Source: Pseudanabaena sp. BC1403
GTDB lineage: Bacteria > Cyanobacteriota > Cyanobacteriia > Pseudanabaenales > Pseudanabaenaceae
DNA length: 64,000 bases
Assembly (NCBI RefSeq): GCF_002914585.1
Contig: NZ_PDDM01000002.1
Location: forward strand, 62,001-126,000
Reading direction: 5' to 3'
Part shown: positions 18,244 to 26,882 of the stretch, piece by piece
Layout: the number at the start of each line of letters is the position of its first letter
Position numbering within the stretch: the stretch's first letter is position 1
Notes under the pieces: generated by a model
Told to the model about the DNA's origin: nothing
What the model saw: only the letters and a program-made list of their open reading frames with translations
Databases searched by the model: none
Translations under genes and position numbers: made by a program

Positions 18244-18585
18244 TTATTCAATATTGGTATGATGCAAATTTTCTAAGTATTTCAAAAGTTCAGGAATGTT
18301 TTCTGTGATGACTGTCCAAATTTCGGTTAGGTCAATTTCATCATAGTCATGGGTAATTACATCTCGCATTCCTGCTATTTTCTTCCAAGGAATAGCGGGA
18401 TGATTTTGCCTGAATTCTTGTGATAGTCGTTTAGTTGCTTCACCAATGATGGTAACACGCCGCAAAATAGCGTCTTGCTTTTCATAATTGACTGCAAGTG
18501 CCTCTTGATCTATTCCTGTCATATACTGCAAAATCAGTTTAATAGATTCTGTTATATCAATAATTGCTTCTTGATCACGCGACAT
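18244..18585 (-). CDS. hepT: HepT-type HEPN toxin (DUF86)
   Basis: A 113-residue helical HEPN RNase-like toxin. The catalytic motif R-X4-HDY is present (R74, H79-D80-Y81 in GMRDVITHDYDEID). Its start overlaps the end of the nucleotidyltransferase gene by 11 bp, the normal MntA-HepT arrangement. In characterised systems MntA blocks HepT by oligo-AMPylating the tyrosine of this motif. That residue is intact here, so the pair looks functional. Confidence 0.9.
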   Translation of the reverse strand: MSRDQEAIIDITESIKLILQYMTGIDQEALAVNYEKQDAILRRVTIIGEATKRLSQEFRQNHPAIPWKKIAGMRDVITHDYDEIDLTEIWTVITENIPELLKYLENLHHTNIE

Positions 18586-18913
18586 AAATTACCTCGGCAG
18601 AGTCAAGGATATTTTTGCGCCTTAGCCAGTTAAGACTTTTGTTAATGGCTTGTTTGCTAACTAGGTCAACTTTACGATTTAGCATTATTTCGAGTTCTTC
18701 TTTCATAGTCATTTTTTCAAATAGACCGCGTTTAGCATTAGGTTGATAGGAAACTAATAAATCTATATCGCTATCTTCCCGAAAGTCGTCTCGTAGGATT
18801 GAGCCAAATAATGCTAGTTCAGCAACTTTCCATTTTTGACAAAATTGAGTAAGTTGTTGGCTAGAAATACCAAGACGATTATAGATTTTAGGGTTTGATA
18901 TTTGGCTATACAT
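18575..18913 (-). CDS. mntA: MntA-type minimal nucleotidyltransferase antitoxin
   Basis: A 112-residue nucleotidyltransferase with the family motif GS-X10-DXD (G37 S38, D49 and D51 in FGSILRDDFREDSDIDLLV). It is expected to AMPylate and neutralise HepT, encoded immediately downstream with an 11-bp overlap. It begins 11 bp after the restriction-modification gene, so all three are probably cotranscribed. An N-terminal extension (about 30 residues) carries a helix-turn-like segment (GISSQQLTQFCQKW). Confidence 0.9.
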   Translation of the reverse strand: MYSQISNPKIYNRLGISSQQLTQFCQKWKVAELALFGSILRDDFREDSDIDLLVSYQPNAKRGLFEKMTMKEELEIMLNRKVDLVSKQAINKSLNWLRRKNILDSAEVIYVA

Positions 18914-18924
18914 TTTATTACTCC

Positions 18925-21900
18925 TTACCCAAATGGGAAGCCTCCATGTTTGGTAATGATTTGATCAATATCGTTCATAATCTCGATGGTTTCGCCTAAG
19001 ATGGAGATGATGTTTTGATAATGAACGAGGTCGTCAAAGCTGAGTTCGCGTCCTTTGCGGTCTTTGAGCCATTTCTGACAGACCTGATAGCCGCCGATGT
19101 GGAAGTTCCAAATGTGGTTGGGGATGTTGGCGAAATACTGCTGGTCGTTAATCCAGATTTGTTGTTGGATTTCGTTGTATTTGACTTGCTCGACAAGGTT
19201 AGAGCCATCGATGGGATAGTTGCTAATTTCTGCCCCTGTTTCTTTCATCAGGTGAAGTTGTACGAGTTTGTCGCCTTTGGTGGCTAGTTCCCAAAATAGT
19301 TGTTTGTTGCTGGTGAGGGGTACTCGCGGAAAGTCAATTTTCAGAAATTCGGCGTAACGTTGGCGATAGGTTGGGGAGTGGAAGGTGGCATAAATATAGT
19401 TAAAGATGTCTTCTGGTGCAAAGGTTTTGACTTGATCGCCTTTGCCATCGGTCAAAAATTCTAAGCTGAGTTTTTGAGAAAGTTCGTTGATAAATTCTGG
19501 TGCTAGGTTTGGGCGGCGACCATTTGGGGAGTTAGTTGGTTCGGCTTCAAATAGGGTTGGAGTGTTGGTTGGGTAGAGATAAAGAGGGAAAACTTGATTT
19601 GCTTCTCGGCTTGTTGTTGAGATCACACAATCGTTAGCAGGTTCGTTAGATACCCAACAATGTCTATAACCTAAATTTGCTTGCTGTCTTGAAGATAGTA
19701 AACATAAATTATCCTTTTTAAAAACATGATCGATTAATTCTCGTCTAGGTCTATCCATTACCGCATCACTGTAATAACAGTAGCGCCAATCAAAAGGACG
19801 ATATAAACAGCTAATTATTTTTTCTTTCCACTGATTATCGGAGCGAACACTCTGACGGACTTTATCTAAACGCCAATCTTTATTAGTTTTAAGTTCATAT
19901 TTACCAATATAATCATTATCAGAAAGATCATTATTTCTTAATTCTTGAAATTTTTTAATAATACTTATCTCATCAAAATCAATCGCAAAATCATCGCGAT
20001 GAGTCTGAAATCCTAAAACATTAGTATTCATGACCTCAGTAATTTTCCAGAATTTGTCATACTCTAATCTTTGATCAATATTCTGAGGCTTAAATAGATA
20101 AAATGGCGCATCTGGTTGTAGTTTGTTTACATCAGAAATCATTGAGCTAATATCACTTTCATCTAACCAATGATACTTACCCCCAACAAGTTGCTTATTT
20201 TCAAAAACCTCACGCTTACCCCATAAATCCGCATGATAAACCGTTGCTGATTTTTGCTGACTATTTTGATATTTAACAAAAATTCCAATCGCTACACCCT
20301 GCTGAATATCAAACACATTTTGATCGACAGAATCATCAGGACAAGTTTCTTTTTTCTTGCTATTACCATGCAAATCTAAAATATAAATCTCATCAAAAGT
20401 CTTTAACAAACTTTGACGCATTCCTCGAAAAGTTGGATTATCTAAATAACCATGATTAGTGACAAAAGCCAAAACTCCGTAACCCGTTTGATCGATTCTC
20501 CATTGACTAAAGCGAATAAACTTCACATAATCATCATTTAACCACTTAGGATTTTTCTCTCCCAAAGGCTTCCCATCAACCTCAAAATAACTATCAGTTT
20601 TTGTATTTGAGATAATATCCTTCCCATTGAGCAAACCTTTAATCCAATCTCCCGTATTTACTGAATGTCCAGAGTAAGGAGGATTACCAATAATCACCAT
20701 GACAGGATGCTCTTGTTTAACCTCTTTCGCCGCCTCAGCTTCTTCTTTAATTCGAGAACCAAAACTAACCGCCTGATCTGCAATTTGAAAAGACTCTTGC
20801 AAAGTATTTGTTAAATAAATCCGTAAACGCTCCTCAGACTGAAAATCATAGCCCGTCTCTTTAAGCAGTAACCCCAACTTCATGTGCGCCACCGTATAAG
20901 GAGCCATCAGCAACTCAAACCCAAACAAACGCGGCAACAAATGCTGACTCACATAACCCGACCACATCCCTTTCTGATTCTTGAAACCCTCATAAATATG
21001 CTCAATCACCCGATGCATAAACGTCCCAGTCCCCACCGCAGGATCAAGGATTAGCACCTTATGCATATCTACCCTCACCCTAAATCCCTCTCCCAAAGAG
21101 GGAGAGGGACTTAAAGATTCTTTTTCTTGCTCCCCTTCTCCCGCCTTGGGAGAAGGGGCTGGGGGATGAGGGCTAGGAATCTTCGTACTATCCGCCAATC
21201 CCTTCTTAATCCCAAACTTCTCCTTGAGAATATAATCCACACTACGCACAATATAGCCAACCACAGGCTCAGGCGTATAGTAAACCCCTCGTGACTCGCG
21301 CATCTTCGGATCATATTCCGCTAGAAATGTCTCATAAAAATGCACCACAGGATCTTCACGGCGATCGCGCTTACCAAAATCGCTCAAAATTGCCGACATA
21401 TCCGTTTGCTGCAAAATAGTCGCCAAAGTATCCACCGCCCAAACAATGCGATCGTCCAGTTCCGAACCCGCAATCTGATTAAAAATACCCCGCAAAAATG
21501 GATTCGTTTTTGGCAAGCGAAAACCTGCCGTCTCACGCGAAAAAGAACTTACTTGATCGGTATTGCAACGCGCCGCAAACAAACCATAGCAGATCGTCTG
21601 AGCATACATATCCGCAAACTGCTCACCCGTCAAATCGCGAATCAACACCAAGCGAAAAGACTCTAACTGTTGTCGCAACATCCCACCGCGATCGCTATCA
21701 TTCAAAGCCGTATTAATGGCATCCCTAATCAACTGCGCCAAAGCCGCCATCCTTTTCGCTAAGGCTCTGGGAGTCGTGACTTGCACAACCTTAGTCAATA
21801 AAAACTGTCGCAAAAGCTGGTCAACCTGTGCAATCCCTTCAGGTTCAGGCTTAATTTTCTTCTGCTTATCAAAGGTAGCGATCGATGCCGCTAACCGTAA

Positions 21901-22236
21901 CTCCCCACCCACATACCACCGAAATTCCAAATGATCAGTCAAAATCAAATTCCCCAAGGCATTAAAATAACGCTGCATTTGGTTCTTCTTTTCCAAACTC
22001 TTTAGCGAAATACCAATATCCTTAGCCTCAAGATGTCCAATTTCTAAAGCCCCCTGACCAATCCAAAAATCTGGCGCACCGCAAGCAATCCGCTTCGGCT
22101 CATTCACTGCCAAAATATTGTTGTCAAACGATTCAAGCAACTTCTTCAACGCAGGACGATAGGTATGCTCTGTCGCATTACCCTTTTGATAAATTTGCGT
22201 CACTTCTTGCAAATAAGCTTGAATTTGATTAGTCAT
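18925..22236 (-). CDS. type IIG/ISP-like restriction-modification enzyme
   Basis: Single-chain restriction-modification protein, 1103 residues. The N-terminus holds a PD-(D/E)XK-like nuclease pattern (P55-D56 ... E70-A-K72). A helical linker follows, then an N6-adenine methyltransferase with AdoMet motif DPAVGTGTF near 395 and catalytic NPPY near 517. A C-terminal target-recognition region resembles the type ISP specificity domain. It lacks the helicase of full type ISP enzymes. About 35 residues just before the AdoMet motif (355-389) are encoded by an interspersed DNA repeat and look like an in-frame insertion. No separate specificity gene is needed. The MntA-HepT pair follows directly, a common guarding arrangement. 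Confidence 0.85.
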   Translation of the reverse strand: MTNQIQAYLQEVTQIYQKGNATEHTYRPALKKLLESFDNNILAVNEPKRIACGAPDFWIGQGALEIGHLEAKDIGISLKSLEKKNQMQRYFNALGNLILTDHLEFRWYVGGELRLAASIATFDKQKKIKPEPEGIAQVDQLLRQFLLTKVVQVTTPRALAKRMAALAQLIRDAINTALNDSDRGGMLRQQLESFRLVLIRDLTGEQFADMYAQTICYGLFAARCNTDQVSSFSRETAGFRLPKTNPFLRGIFNQIAGSELDDRIVWAVDTLATILQQTDMSAILSDFGKRDRREDPVVHFYETFLAEYDPKMRESRGVYYTPEPVVGYIVRSVDYILKEKFGIKKGLADSTKIPSPHPPAPSPKAGEGEQEKESLSPSPSLGEGFRVRVDMHKVLILDPAVGTGTFMHRVIEHIYEGFKNQKGMWSGYVSQHLLPRLFGFELLMAPYTVAHMKLGLLLKETGYDFQSEERLRIYLTNTLQESFQIADQAVSFGSRIKEEAEAAKEVKQEHPVMVIIGNPPYSGHSVNTGDWIKGLLNGKDIISNTKTDSYFEVDGKPLGEKNPKWLNDDYVKFIRFSQWRIDQTGYGVLAFVTNHGYLDNPTFRGMRQSLLKTFDEIYILDLHGNSKKKETCPDDSVDQNVFDIQQGVAIGIFVKYQNSQQKSATVYHADLWGKREVFENKQLVGGKYHWLDESDISSMISDVNKLQPDAPFYLFKPQNIDQRLEYDKFWKITEVMNTNVLGFQTHRDDFAIDFDEISIIKKFQELRNNDLSDNDYIGKYELKTNKDWRLDKVRQSVRSDNQWKEKIISCLYRPFDWRYCYYSDAVMDRPRRELIDHVFKKDNLCLLSSRQQANLGYRHCWVSNEPANDCVISTTSREANQVFPLYLYPTNTPTLFEAEPTNSPNGRRPNLAPEFINELSQKLSLEFLTDGKGDQVKTFAPEDIFNYIYATFHSPTYRQRYAEFLKIDFPRVPLTSNKQLFWELATKGDKLVQLHLMKETGAEISNYPIDGSNLVEQVKYNEIQQQIWINDQQYFANIPNHIWNFHIGGYQVCQKWLKDRKGRELSFDDLVHYQNIISILGETIEIMNDIDQIITKHGGFPFG
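21072..21172. repeat. interspersed palindromic repeat inserted in frame within the RM gene
   Basis: ccctcaccctaaatccctct...gatgaggg contains two hairpins (ccctctccc/gggagaggg type and ccccttctccc/gggagaagggg type). Translated, it gives a Pro/Ser/Gly-rich peptide (PSPHPPAPSPKAGEG..., LSPSPSLGEGFRVRV). This is the common cyanobacterial CCCTCACCCTAAATCCCTCTCCC repeat; a degraded copy lies at 58244-58333. The reading frame continues cleanly on both sides. Confidence 0.75.
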
Positions 22237-22398
22237 CGTCTTTTGAGATTGGCTAATCTTAGGATAACAGATAAAATCCTGATATTTTTAGCCCATATAT
22301 CTTTACTAATCTGGCAAATCCTTTGGCGGACAGGATTAGGATTAATGATGCTGACTGCGATCGCCTTATTTCTACAAGCTCTAAAAAACTAAAAATCG

Positions 22399-22716
22399 CT
22401 ACAACTCATCATTCAGAATACGTTCAATGTCCTGAACACCCTGCAATACCCTCACAATTTCAATGGCTGATTCCTGAACTCGATAGAAGATCAGATGTTT
22501 TCTAAAACCTTTGACATACCACTTTCTCAACCCATTAAGGCGAGGATTATTGCTGGGATAATTACGCCCAATTTGAGGATTTCGAGCGATCTCTGCAAAA
22601 CTATATCGAGTTGCATCAAAAAACTTCAACGCCACTTCAGAATTAAATTCGGATAAATACTCATAGTTATGCGTAATATCAGCACGAGCAGGAAGCGCGA
22701 TAATAATACTATACAT
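22399..22716 (-). CDS. RelE/ParE-family toxin
   Basis: A 105-residue ParE-type toxin starting MYSIIIALPARADI. The family core is visible: ARNPQIGRNYPSNNPRLNGLRKWYVKGFRKHLIFYRV (only the pattern R..YV.....IFYR matters), then IVRVLQGVQDIERIL. The start at 22716 is preferred over an upstream frame extension because it lies 26 bp after the antitoxin stop and aligns with family N-termini. Such toxins act on gyrase (ParE) or ribosome-bound mRNA (RelE); the target here is unknown. Confidence 0.85.
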   Translation of the reverse strand: MYSIIIALPARADITHNYEYLSEFNSEVALKFFDATRYSFAEIARNPQIGRNYPSNNPRLNGLRKWYVKGFRKHLIFYRVQESAIEIVRVLQGVQDIERILNDEL

Positions 22717-22742
22717 TAATTTTATTTCTTTAGAAGATTTGA

Positions 22743-22973
22743 TTAATTGTTGATTAAGCGATCTCGCTCTTGTTCCCACCAATCATCAGTAGCGACAATT
22801 CCCTCACCCCGTTCCAAACTATCAACTCCTTCCATCAACAACGCTTCCAGTTTTTGCGCGGAATCGATAACATTAGGCGTTAAAAGCTGATCAATAAAAT
22901 ACAAAACTGTTTTTTGTTGATTGAGTGATAAAGCTTTTACTTTGTCAATCACAAGTTCTTGAATGTTGTTCAT
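22743..22973 (-). CDS. antitoxin partner of the ParE-type toxin
   Basis: A 76-residue protein (MNNIQELVIDKVKALSLNQQKTVLYFIDQLL...) ending in a charged tail with EGIVATDDWWEQERDRLI. This pattern recurs in small cyanobacterial proteins encoded before RelE/ParE toxins. A longer upstream frame (to 23162) overlaps the MFS gene and has no support, so the internal ATG at 22973 is chosen. The toxin gene follows after 26 bp. Confidence 0.75.
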   Translation of the reverse strand: MNNIQELVIDKVKALSLNQQKTVLYFIDQLLTPNVIDSAQKLEALLMEGVDSLERGEGIVATDDWWEQERDRLINN

Positions 22974-23065
22974 AAAAAACTCAATAAGCAAAATAACAAC
23001 AGAATTACAGTTTAGCTTATCTCGATGTGATTGGGGAACAAATCTCTCCCTCATCTGGCAAATCC

Positions 23066-24328
23066 TTAGCTGGTGATGATTCCTTTGCGCTCGTATATCT
23101 TGTAAACAATCTTCTTTAATGCAGGTAATTGGCGGCTGAAGTAAATTGAACCTAAAATGCAAACGATTCCCGCAATGATTAAGGTGTCAGTAACGCCAAT
23201 GCGATCGCCTAAAGTTCCGCCTAAGAGATTGCCGAAAGGAGTCATGCCTAAAAATGACATCGTGTATAGGCTCATGACGCGCCCACGCTTATCATCATCG
23301 ACAATGGTTTGCAGAATGATGTTGCCTGCGGAGATTTGCAGAATTGTGCCTAAGCCGATCAGGAGCATCGCGAATAGAGAAAGTGGTAAAAAGCGGGATA
23401 GAGCAAAGATAATTAAGCCAATTCCTAAAATGCTAGGACTGATGACAATGAACTTCCCAAGTCCGATGACCGATCGCCTTGTGGCTAGATAAACGCCGCC
23501 AAAGATGGCTCCCACACCCGATGCTGCCATCAAAAAGCCCAATGTTTGAGCATCACCTTTGAGGATTTTGTCGGCAAAGACTGGCACGAGTACGGCGTAT
23601 TGCATACCCATGAGGCTGACTAGCCCTGATAGCAGTAAAATGGAACGAATGGGTGGGCTACTAAAGGTATAGGCGAATCCTTCGATAATCTTTTGGAAAT
23701 GATTACCTGTGATCGCGGTGATTTCCTTCGGTACAAAGCGCATCGCCAGTAAAGCCATAATTACGGCAATGTAGCTCAGTCCGTCAATGAGAAAGCAGTA
23801 AGCTTCACCAACTCTGGCAATCAGTAATCCACCGAGGGCTGGACCAATTAATCGCGCTCCGTTAAACATGGTGGAATTAATGGCGATCGCATTGGCTAAA
23901 TCTTCTCTTTGTTCGACCAGTTCAAATACAAATACCTGTCGTGCTGGTGCATCGACAGCATTGATTATGCCTTGGAATAGACTTAAGGCAAGGACATGCC
24001 AGATTTGGATCACACCTGATAAGGCTAAGGCGGCAAGGGCTAAGGATTGCACCATCGCTAGAATTTGTGTACCGATCAAAATCCGATAACAAGGAAAGCG
24101 ATCGACAAATGCACCACCAAAAGGAGCGAGAACAAAACTGGGAATTTGGCTCGTAAATCCCACGATTCCCAACATAAAAGCTGATTGAGTGAGGTGATAC
24201 ACCAGCCATACTGTGGCAATTTGGGTCATCCATGTGCCAATTAAAGATACGCCTTGCCCCGCAAAAAATAAGCGATAGTTTCGCGATCGCAATGCAGGAA
24301 ATAAGGATCTGTTCTCAGTTGTTTGCAT
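23066..24328 (-). CDS. MFS exporter, EntS/NreB-like
   Basis: A 12-helix major facilitator protein, 420 residues. The N-terminus LFPALRSRNYRLFFAGQGVSLIG is the hallmark of the EntS/tetracycline-like DHA3 group. The motif-A-like loop (FGGAFVDRFPCYRILIG) is near 72-88. It starts 6 bp after the EmrA-type adaptor gene, so the two are translationally coupled. The unusual pairing is a 12-helix DHA3 pump with an adaptor, while the DHA2 pump that normally uses EmrA sits 6.6 kb downstream. The substrate is unknown; siderophore or drug export are typical family roles. Confidence 0.9.
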   Translation of the reverse strand: MQTTENRSLFPALRSRNYRLFFAGQGVSLIGTWMTQIATVWLVYHLTQSAFMLGIVGFTSQIPSFVLAPFGGAFVDRFPCYRILIGTQILAMVQSLALAALALSGVIQIWHVLALSLFQGIINAVDAPARQVFVFELVEQREDLANAIAINSTMFNGARLIGPALGGLLIARVGEAYCFLIDGLSYIAVIMALLAMRFVPKEITAITGNHFQKIIEGFAYTFSSPPIRSILLLSGLVSLMGMQYAVLVPVFADKILKGDAQTLGFLMAASGVGAIFGGVYLATRRSVIGLGKFIVISPSILGIGLIIFALSRFLPLSLFAMLLIGLGTILQISAGNIILQTIVDDDKRGRVMSLYTMSFLGMTPFGNLLGGTLGDRIGVTDTLIIAGIVCILGSIYFSRQLPALKKIVYKIYERKGIITS

Positions 24329-24334
24329 ACAAAA

Positions 24335-25708
24335 TTATTTGATTTCGACTGTAACTTCCGCAGACATCCCTGCCGTAATCCGTGATTCATAGCCCTTGAG
24401 ACTTTGGGGATCTAAGGTGATTTTCACGGAAATACGCTGGACGATTTTGGTGAAGTTGCCTGTCGCGTTATCTGGTGGTAATAAAGAGAATTGAGAGCCA
24501 GAGGCGGGAGAAATGCTTTCGACACGACCAGTAAATGTGCGATCGGGAAAGGCATCAAGCTTAACTTCTACTAGCTGTCCAGTTTTGATTCTATTGAGCT
24601 GAGTCTCTTTGAAGTTAGCCACGATCCAGTAATTGTTCTCAACGATCGCCATTAGTGGCGCACCAACTTGGATGCGATTACCAACTTCCACATTTTTCTT
24701 GCCAATACGTCCTGCACTAGTGGCGAAGACATCGATATAGGAAAGCTGTAATTGTGCATCTTTGAGGGATGCTGCTGATTGCGCGATCGCTGATTGAGCC
24801 GCCTCATATTCGCTACGATTTACCGTTGTTTGCTGTCCGCTAGCCGCCGCCTGTTCCAATTCACCACCAGATGCAGCCAGTCTCGATTGAGCACTGACAA
24901 TTCCTTCTTGGGCTTGGGCGAGTCTTGATTTAGCCTGTTGCACAACCTGAAGTGCTGAGTTCTTCTGAGCTTGAGCAACATCAAAATCAGCTTTTGCTGT
25001 ATCTAATTGTTGATTAGTAATAGCTCCTTGCTTAAATAGAGTATTGTAGCGATTATAGTCAGTTTCAGCATGTTGCAAGCTAGCATTGGCTTGTTCGACT
25101 TGAGCTTCAGCTAAGGGAACTCCTGCTTGAGCTTCTTGCATCACGGCTTGAGCTGTAGCGATCGCGGATTGGGCAGTGTTTATATTTCCTTGGGCTTGAG
25201 TTGTCTTACCACTAGTAGTTTGGGATGCTAGGTCAATATTCGCTTGAGCTGCATTTGCGGTTCGCTTCGAGGATTCCAATGTAGCTTGAGCTTGTTGGAC
25301 TTTATTCTCATAGTCTTTAGGATCGAGCTTTAACAGCAATTGCCCAGCTTGCACTTGCTGATTATCACCGACTAGGACATAGGTGACTGTTCCCGCGATT
25401 TTACTGCTAACTTGGTGAATATGCCCGACTACTGTGGCATTATCTGTCGATTGGTGAGTGGAGGCATATTGCCAATAGCGATACCCAAAAATACCTGCGA
25501 CGACTGCGCCAACGCCTAATCCTGCTAAAACAAATGCGATTGGTTTAATACGCTTTGGTTCTGGCTTTTCTGGTTGCTCTGACAAAAGTACTATTGCTTC
25601 TTTCCCTCCATCTGCTGCTGTTGCTGGATGTGATTTGTTCGATAGATTATTAATATGCTCTTCAAATTTATCCTTATCCGTAATCACATCTACACTCCAT
25701 AAGCGCAT
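24335..25708 (-). CDS. EmrA/HlyD-family membrane fusion protein
   Basis: A 457-residue adaptor. A cytosolic N-terminus of about 55 residues precedes a membrane segment (about 56-78, IAFVLAGLGVGAVVAGIFGY). The EmrA signature STDNATVVGHIHQVSSKIAGTV lies near 89-110. A long Ala/Gln-rich coiled coil covers about 145-325, and barrel domains with INVAA-type edges finish the protein (VVANFKETQLNRIKTGQ). It bridges an inner-membrane MFS pump to an outer-membrane channel. It is cotranscribed with the MFS gene at 23066. Its upstream region carries the same motif as the EmrB gene. Confidence 0.92.
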   Translation of the reverse strand: MRLWSVDVITDKDKFEEHINNLSNKSHPATAADGGKEAIVLLSEQPEKPEPKRIKPIAFVLAGLGVGAVVAGIFGYRYWQYASTHQSTDNATVVGHIHQVSSKIAGTVTYVLVGDNQQVQAGQLLLKLDPKDYENKVQQAQATLESSKRTANAAQANIDLASQTTSGKTTQAQGNINTAQSAIATAQAVMQEAQAGVPLAEAQVEQANASLQHAETDYNRYNTLFKQGAITNQQLDTAKADFDVAQAQKNSALQVVQQAKSRLAQAQEGIVSAQSRLAASGGELEQAAASGQQTTVNRSEYEAAQSAIAQSAASLKDAQLQLSYIDVFATSAGRIGKKNVEVGNRIQVGAPLMAIVENNYWIVANFKETQLNRIKTGQLVEVKLDAFPDRTFTGRVESISPASGSQFSLLPPDNATGNFTKIVQRISVKITLDPQSLKGYESRITAGMSAEVTVEIK

Positions 25709-25810
25709 AATTAGAAAGCCTTAATTATTTGTAGGATTGCGTTAGTGCCAAAGTAACGCATCTATTGGCAAATTAGGTTCCTAACATTAATCTGACAGGT
25801 AGATGTTTTA

Positions 25811-25851
25811 TTTGCTGCATGAATTGATTGAATACGATACAAATTGCAATC
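25811..25851 (-). promoter_or_regulatory. operator-like motif upstream of EmrA-MFS operon
   Basis: This nearly repeats 17778-17818: tttgctgcatgaattgattg followed by AATACGATACAAATTGCAATC. The palindrome core is 25830-25851. It is 103-143 bp upstream of the EmrA start at 25708. Confidence 0.55.
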
Positions 25852-25928
25852 TGAAATGCTTTATTTTTTTCGTCAAGCTTTAATCGATACTTTTTCCATT
25901 TCTCTCATCCTAATTGTCACCTAAATCC

Positions 25929-26015
25929 TTGGTAGTCCCAGAAAGGAAAGAATTTAAATAGGTAAGGATGGGCGGCGCGAAGCGCCGCCCATCCTTACCT
26001 ATTTAGCACTACCAA
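25929..26015. repeat. hairpin element with 24-bp stem and TTGGTAGT/ACTACCAA ends
   Basis: A perfect 24-bp stem (25955-25978 / 25982-26005) with GAA loop. It is flanked by short inverted ends TTGGTAGT (25929-25936) and ACTACCAA (26008-26015). The left flank (tagtcccagaaaggaaagaa) is also found, slightly changed, left of the hairpin at 55850. The rest of the 388-bp spacer shows only the operator motif. Confidence 0.55.
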
Positions 26016-26097
26016 ATCCTTACGTTAAAATAAAGGCTCAGTTTTAGTCATTGGTATACTATACGAGTGGTTTGGCAAACTTAATTCTATTGATTTT

Positions 26098-26673
26098 ATG
26101 TGGCGATCGCATTTAGCTCGAAGTTTACATCAGCACCGCAACCAACCCGAAGCACGTTTTTTACAACTTGCTACGATTGACTTAGATCAGCGTCCGCGCA
26201 ATCGCACAGTCGTATTTCGGGGATTCCTAGAAAATAGCGATCGCTTTCCAGATTGCCTAAAAATCGTTACAGACTCGCGCAGTCAGAAGATTGAGCAAAT
26301 TAAGGCTAACCCTTTGGCAGAGGTGAGTTGGTATTTCACGAAAACGCGATCGCAATTTCGGATTTTAGGCAAACTCATATTAATTGATAGCGAATGTTCA
26401 GATTTAGAATTACAAACAGCGAGATCGGCTGCATGGCAAGCGCTGTCGGAACCAGCCAGAATGCAGTTTGCATGGGCGCATCCAAGGGAGCCGAGAGTTG
26501 ATTTTCTAGAGATAGCGCCACCCGATCCAACTCAACCACTTACTTCTTTTTGTCTGCTATTGCTACAACCCATCGAAGTTGATCGCCTCGAATTACGCGG
26601 AACGCCCCAAAATCGCTGGATATATCTATGCGATGAGCAAGGAAATTGGAGCGAACAAGAAGTTAATCCATAA
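26098..26673 (+). CDS. pyridoxamine 5'-phosphate oxidase-like FMN protein (Alr4036 family)
   Basis: A 191-residue split-barrel FMN-binding protein. It starts MWRSHLARSLHQHRNQPEARFLQLATIDLDQRPRNRTVVFRGF (pattern LATID..G.P..RTVVFRGF), the conserved opening of cyanobacterial PPOX-class Alr4036-type proteins. A central SQKIEQI..NPLAEVSWYFTKTRSQFRI segment binds FMN phosphate. It ends in a C-terminal W-rich strand region (LELRGTPQNRW). Whether it oxidises pyridoxamine phosphate or reduces another substrate is unknown. It is a stand-alone gene, followed by a repeat and then the sigma-factor operon. Confidence 0.85.
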   Translation: MWRSHLARSLHQHRNQPEARFLQLATIDLDQRPRNRTVVFRGFLENSDRFPDCLKIVTDSRSQKIEQIKANPLAEVSWYFTKTRSQFRILGKLILIDSECSDLELQTARSAAWQALSEPARMQFAWAHPREPRVDFLEIAPPDPTQPLTSFCLLLLQPIEVDRLELRGTPQNRWIYLCDEQGNWSEQEVNP

Positions 26674-26696
26674 CTTTAGTAGCCCTGCATTCAAGT

Positions 26697-26812
26697 AGCC
26701 CTGCACTCAAGTGCGGGCTAAAAGCTTAAACCCGTTGAAACGGGTTGCTTAGAAGTATTCTTTAGTCTGCTTCAGCAGACTTGAGCTTTTAGCCAGTACT
26801 TGAGTGCATGGC
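26697..26812. repeat. composite folded repeat with three stems
   Basis: Outer arms gcactcaagtgcgggctaaa (from 26703) and agcttttagcc...gagtgc (26784-26807) pair. Two inner hairpins are aacccg-ttgaaa-cgggtt (26729-26746) and agtctgct-tc-agcagact (26764-26781). It is a cloverleaf-like interspersed repeat with no tRNA features. Confidence 0.6.
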
Positions 26813-26825
26813 TAAGGTTGATAAC

Positions 26826-26852
26826 TCATCCATTCTGGCTTAGGATGCGTAT
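26826..26852 (+). promoter_or_regulatory. putative ECF promoter of the sigma/anti-sigma operon
   Basis: TCATCCA (26826-26832) and CGTAT (26848-26852) are separated by 15 bases, and the start codon follows 30 bases later. The same two blocks with the same spacing occur before the methionine-rich lipoprotein gene (28315-28341). CATCC-type -35 boxes are known for SigK/RskA-type ECF factors. An autoregulatory promoter is inferred. Confidence 0.5.
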
Positions 26853-26882
26853 GTATAGTAACGAAGCTTATTCAATTTCCCT

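Noticed and set aside
22743-23162. Extended antitoxin frame overlapping the MFS gene
   Set aside because: The first 63 codons lie in the MFS coding region in another frame; the internal ATG at 22973 gives the normal antitoxin.
26697-26812. Cloverleaf-like fold resembling a tRNA
   Set aside because: No TTCGANNC arm, no acceptor/CCA pattern and no anticodon-loop consensus; it matches an interspersed repeat architecture.
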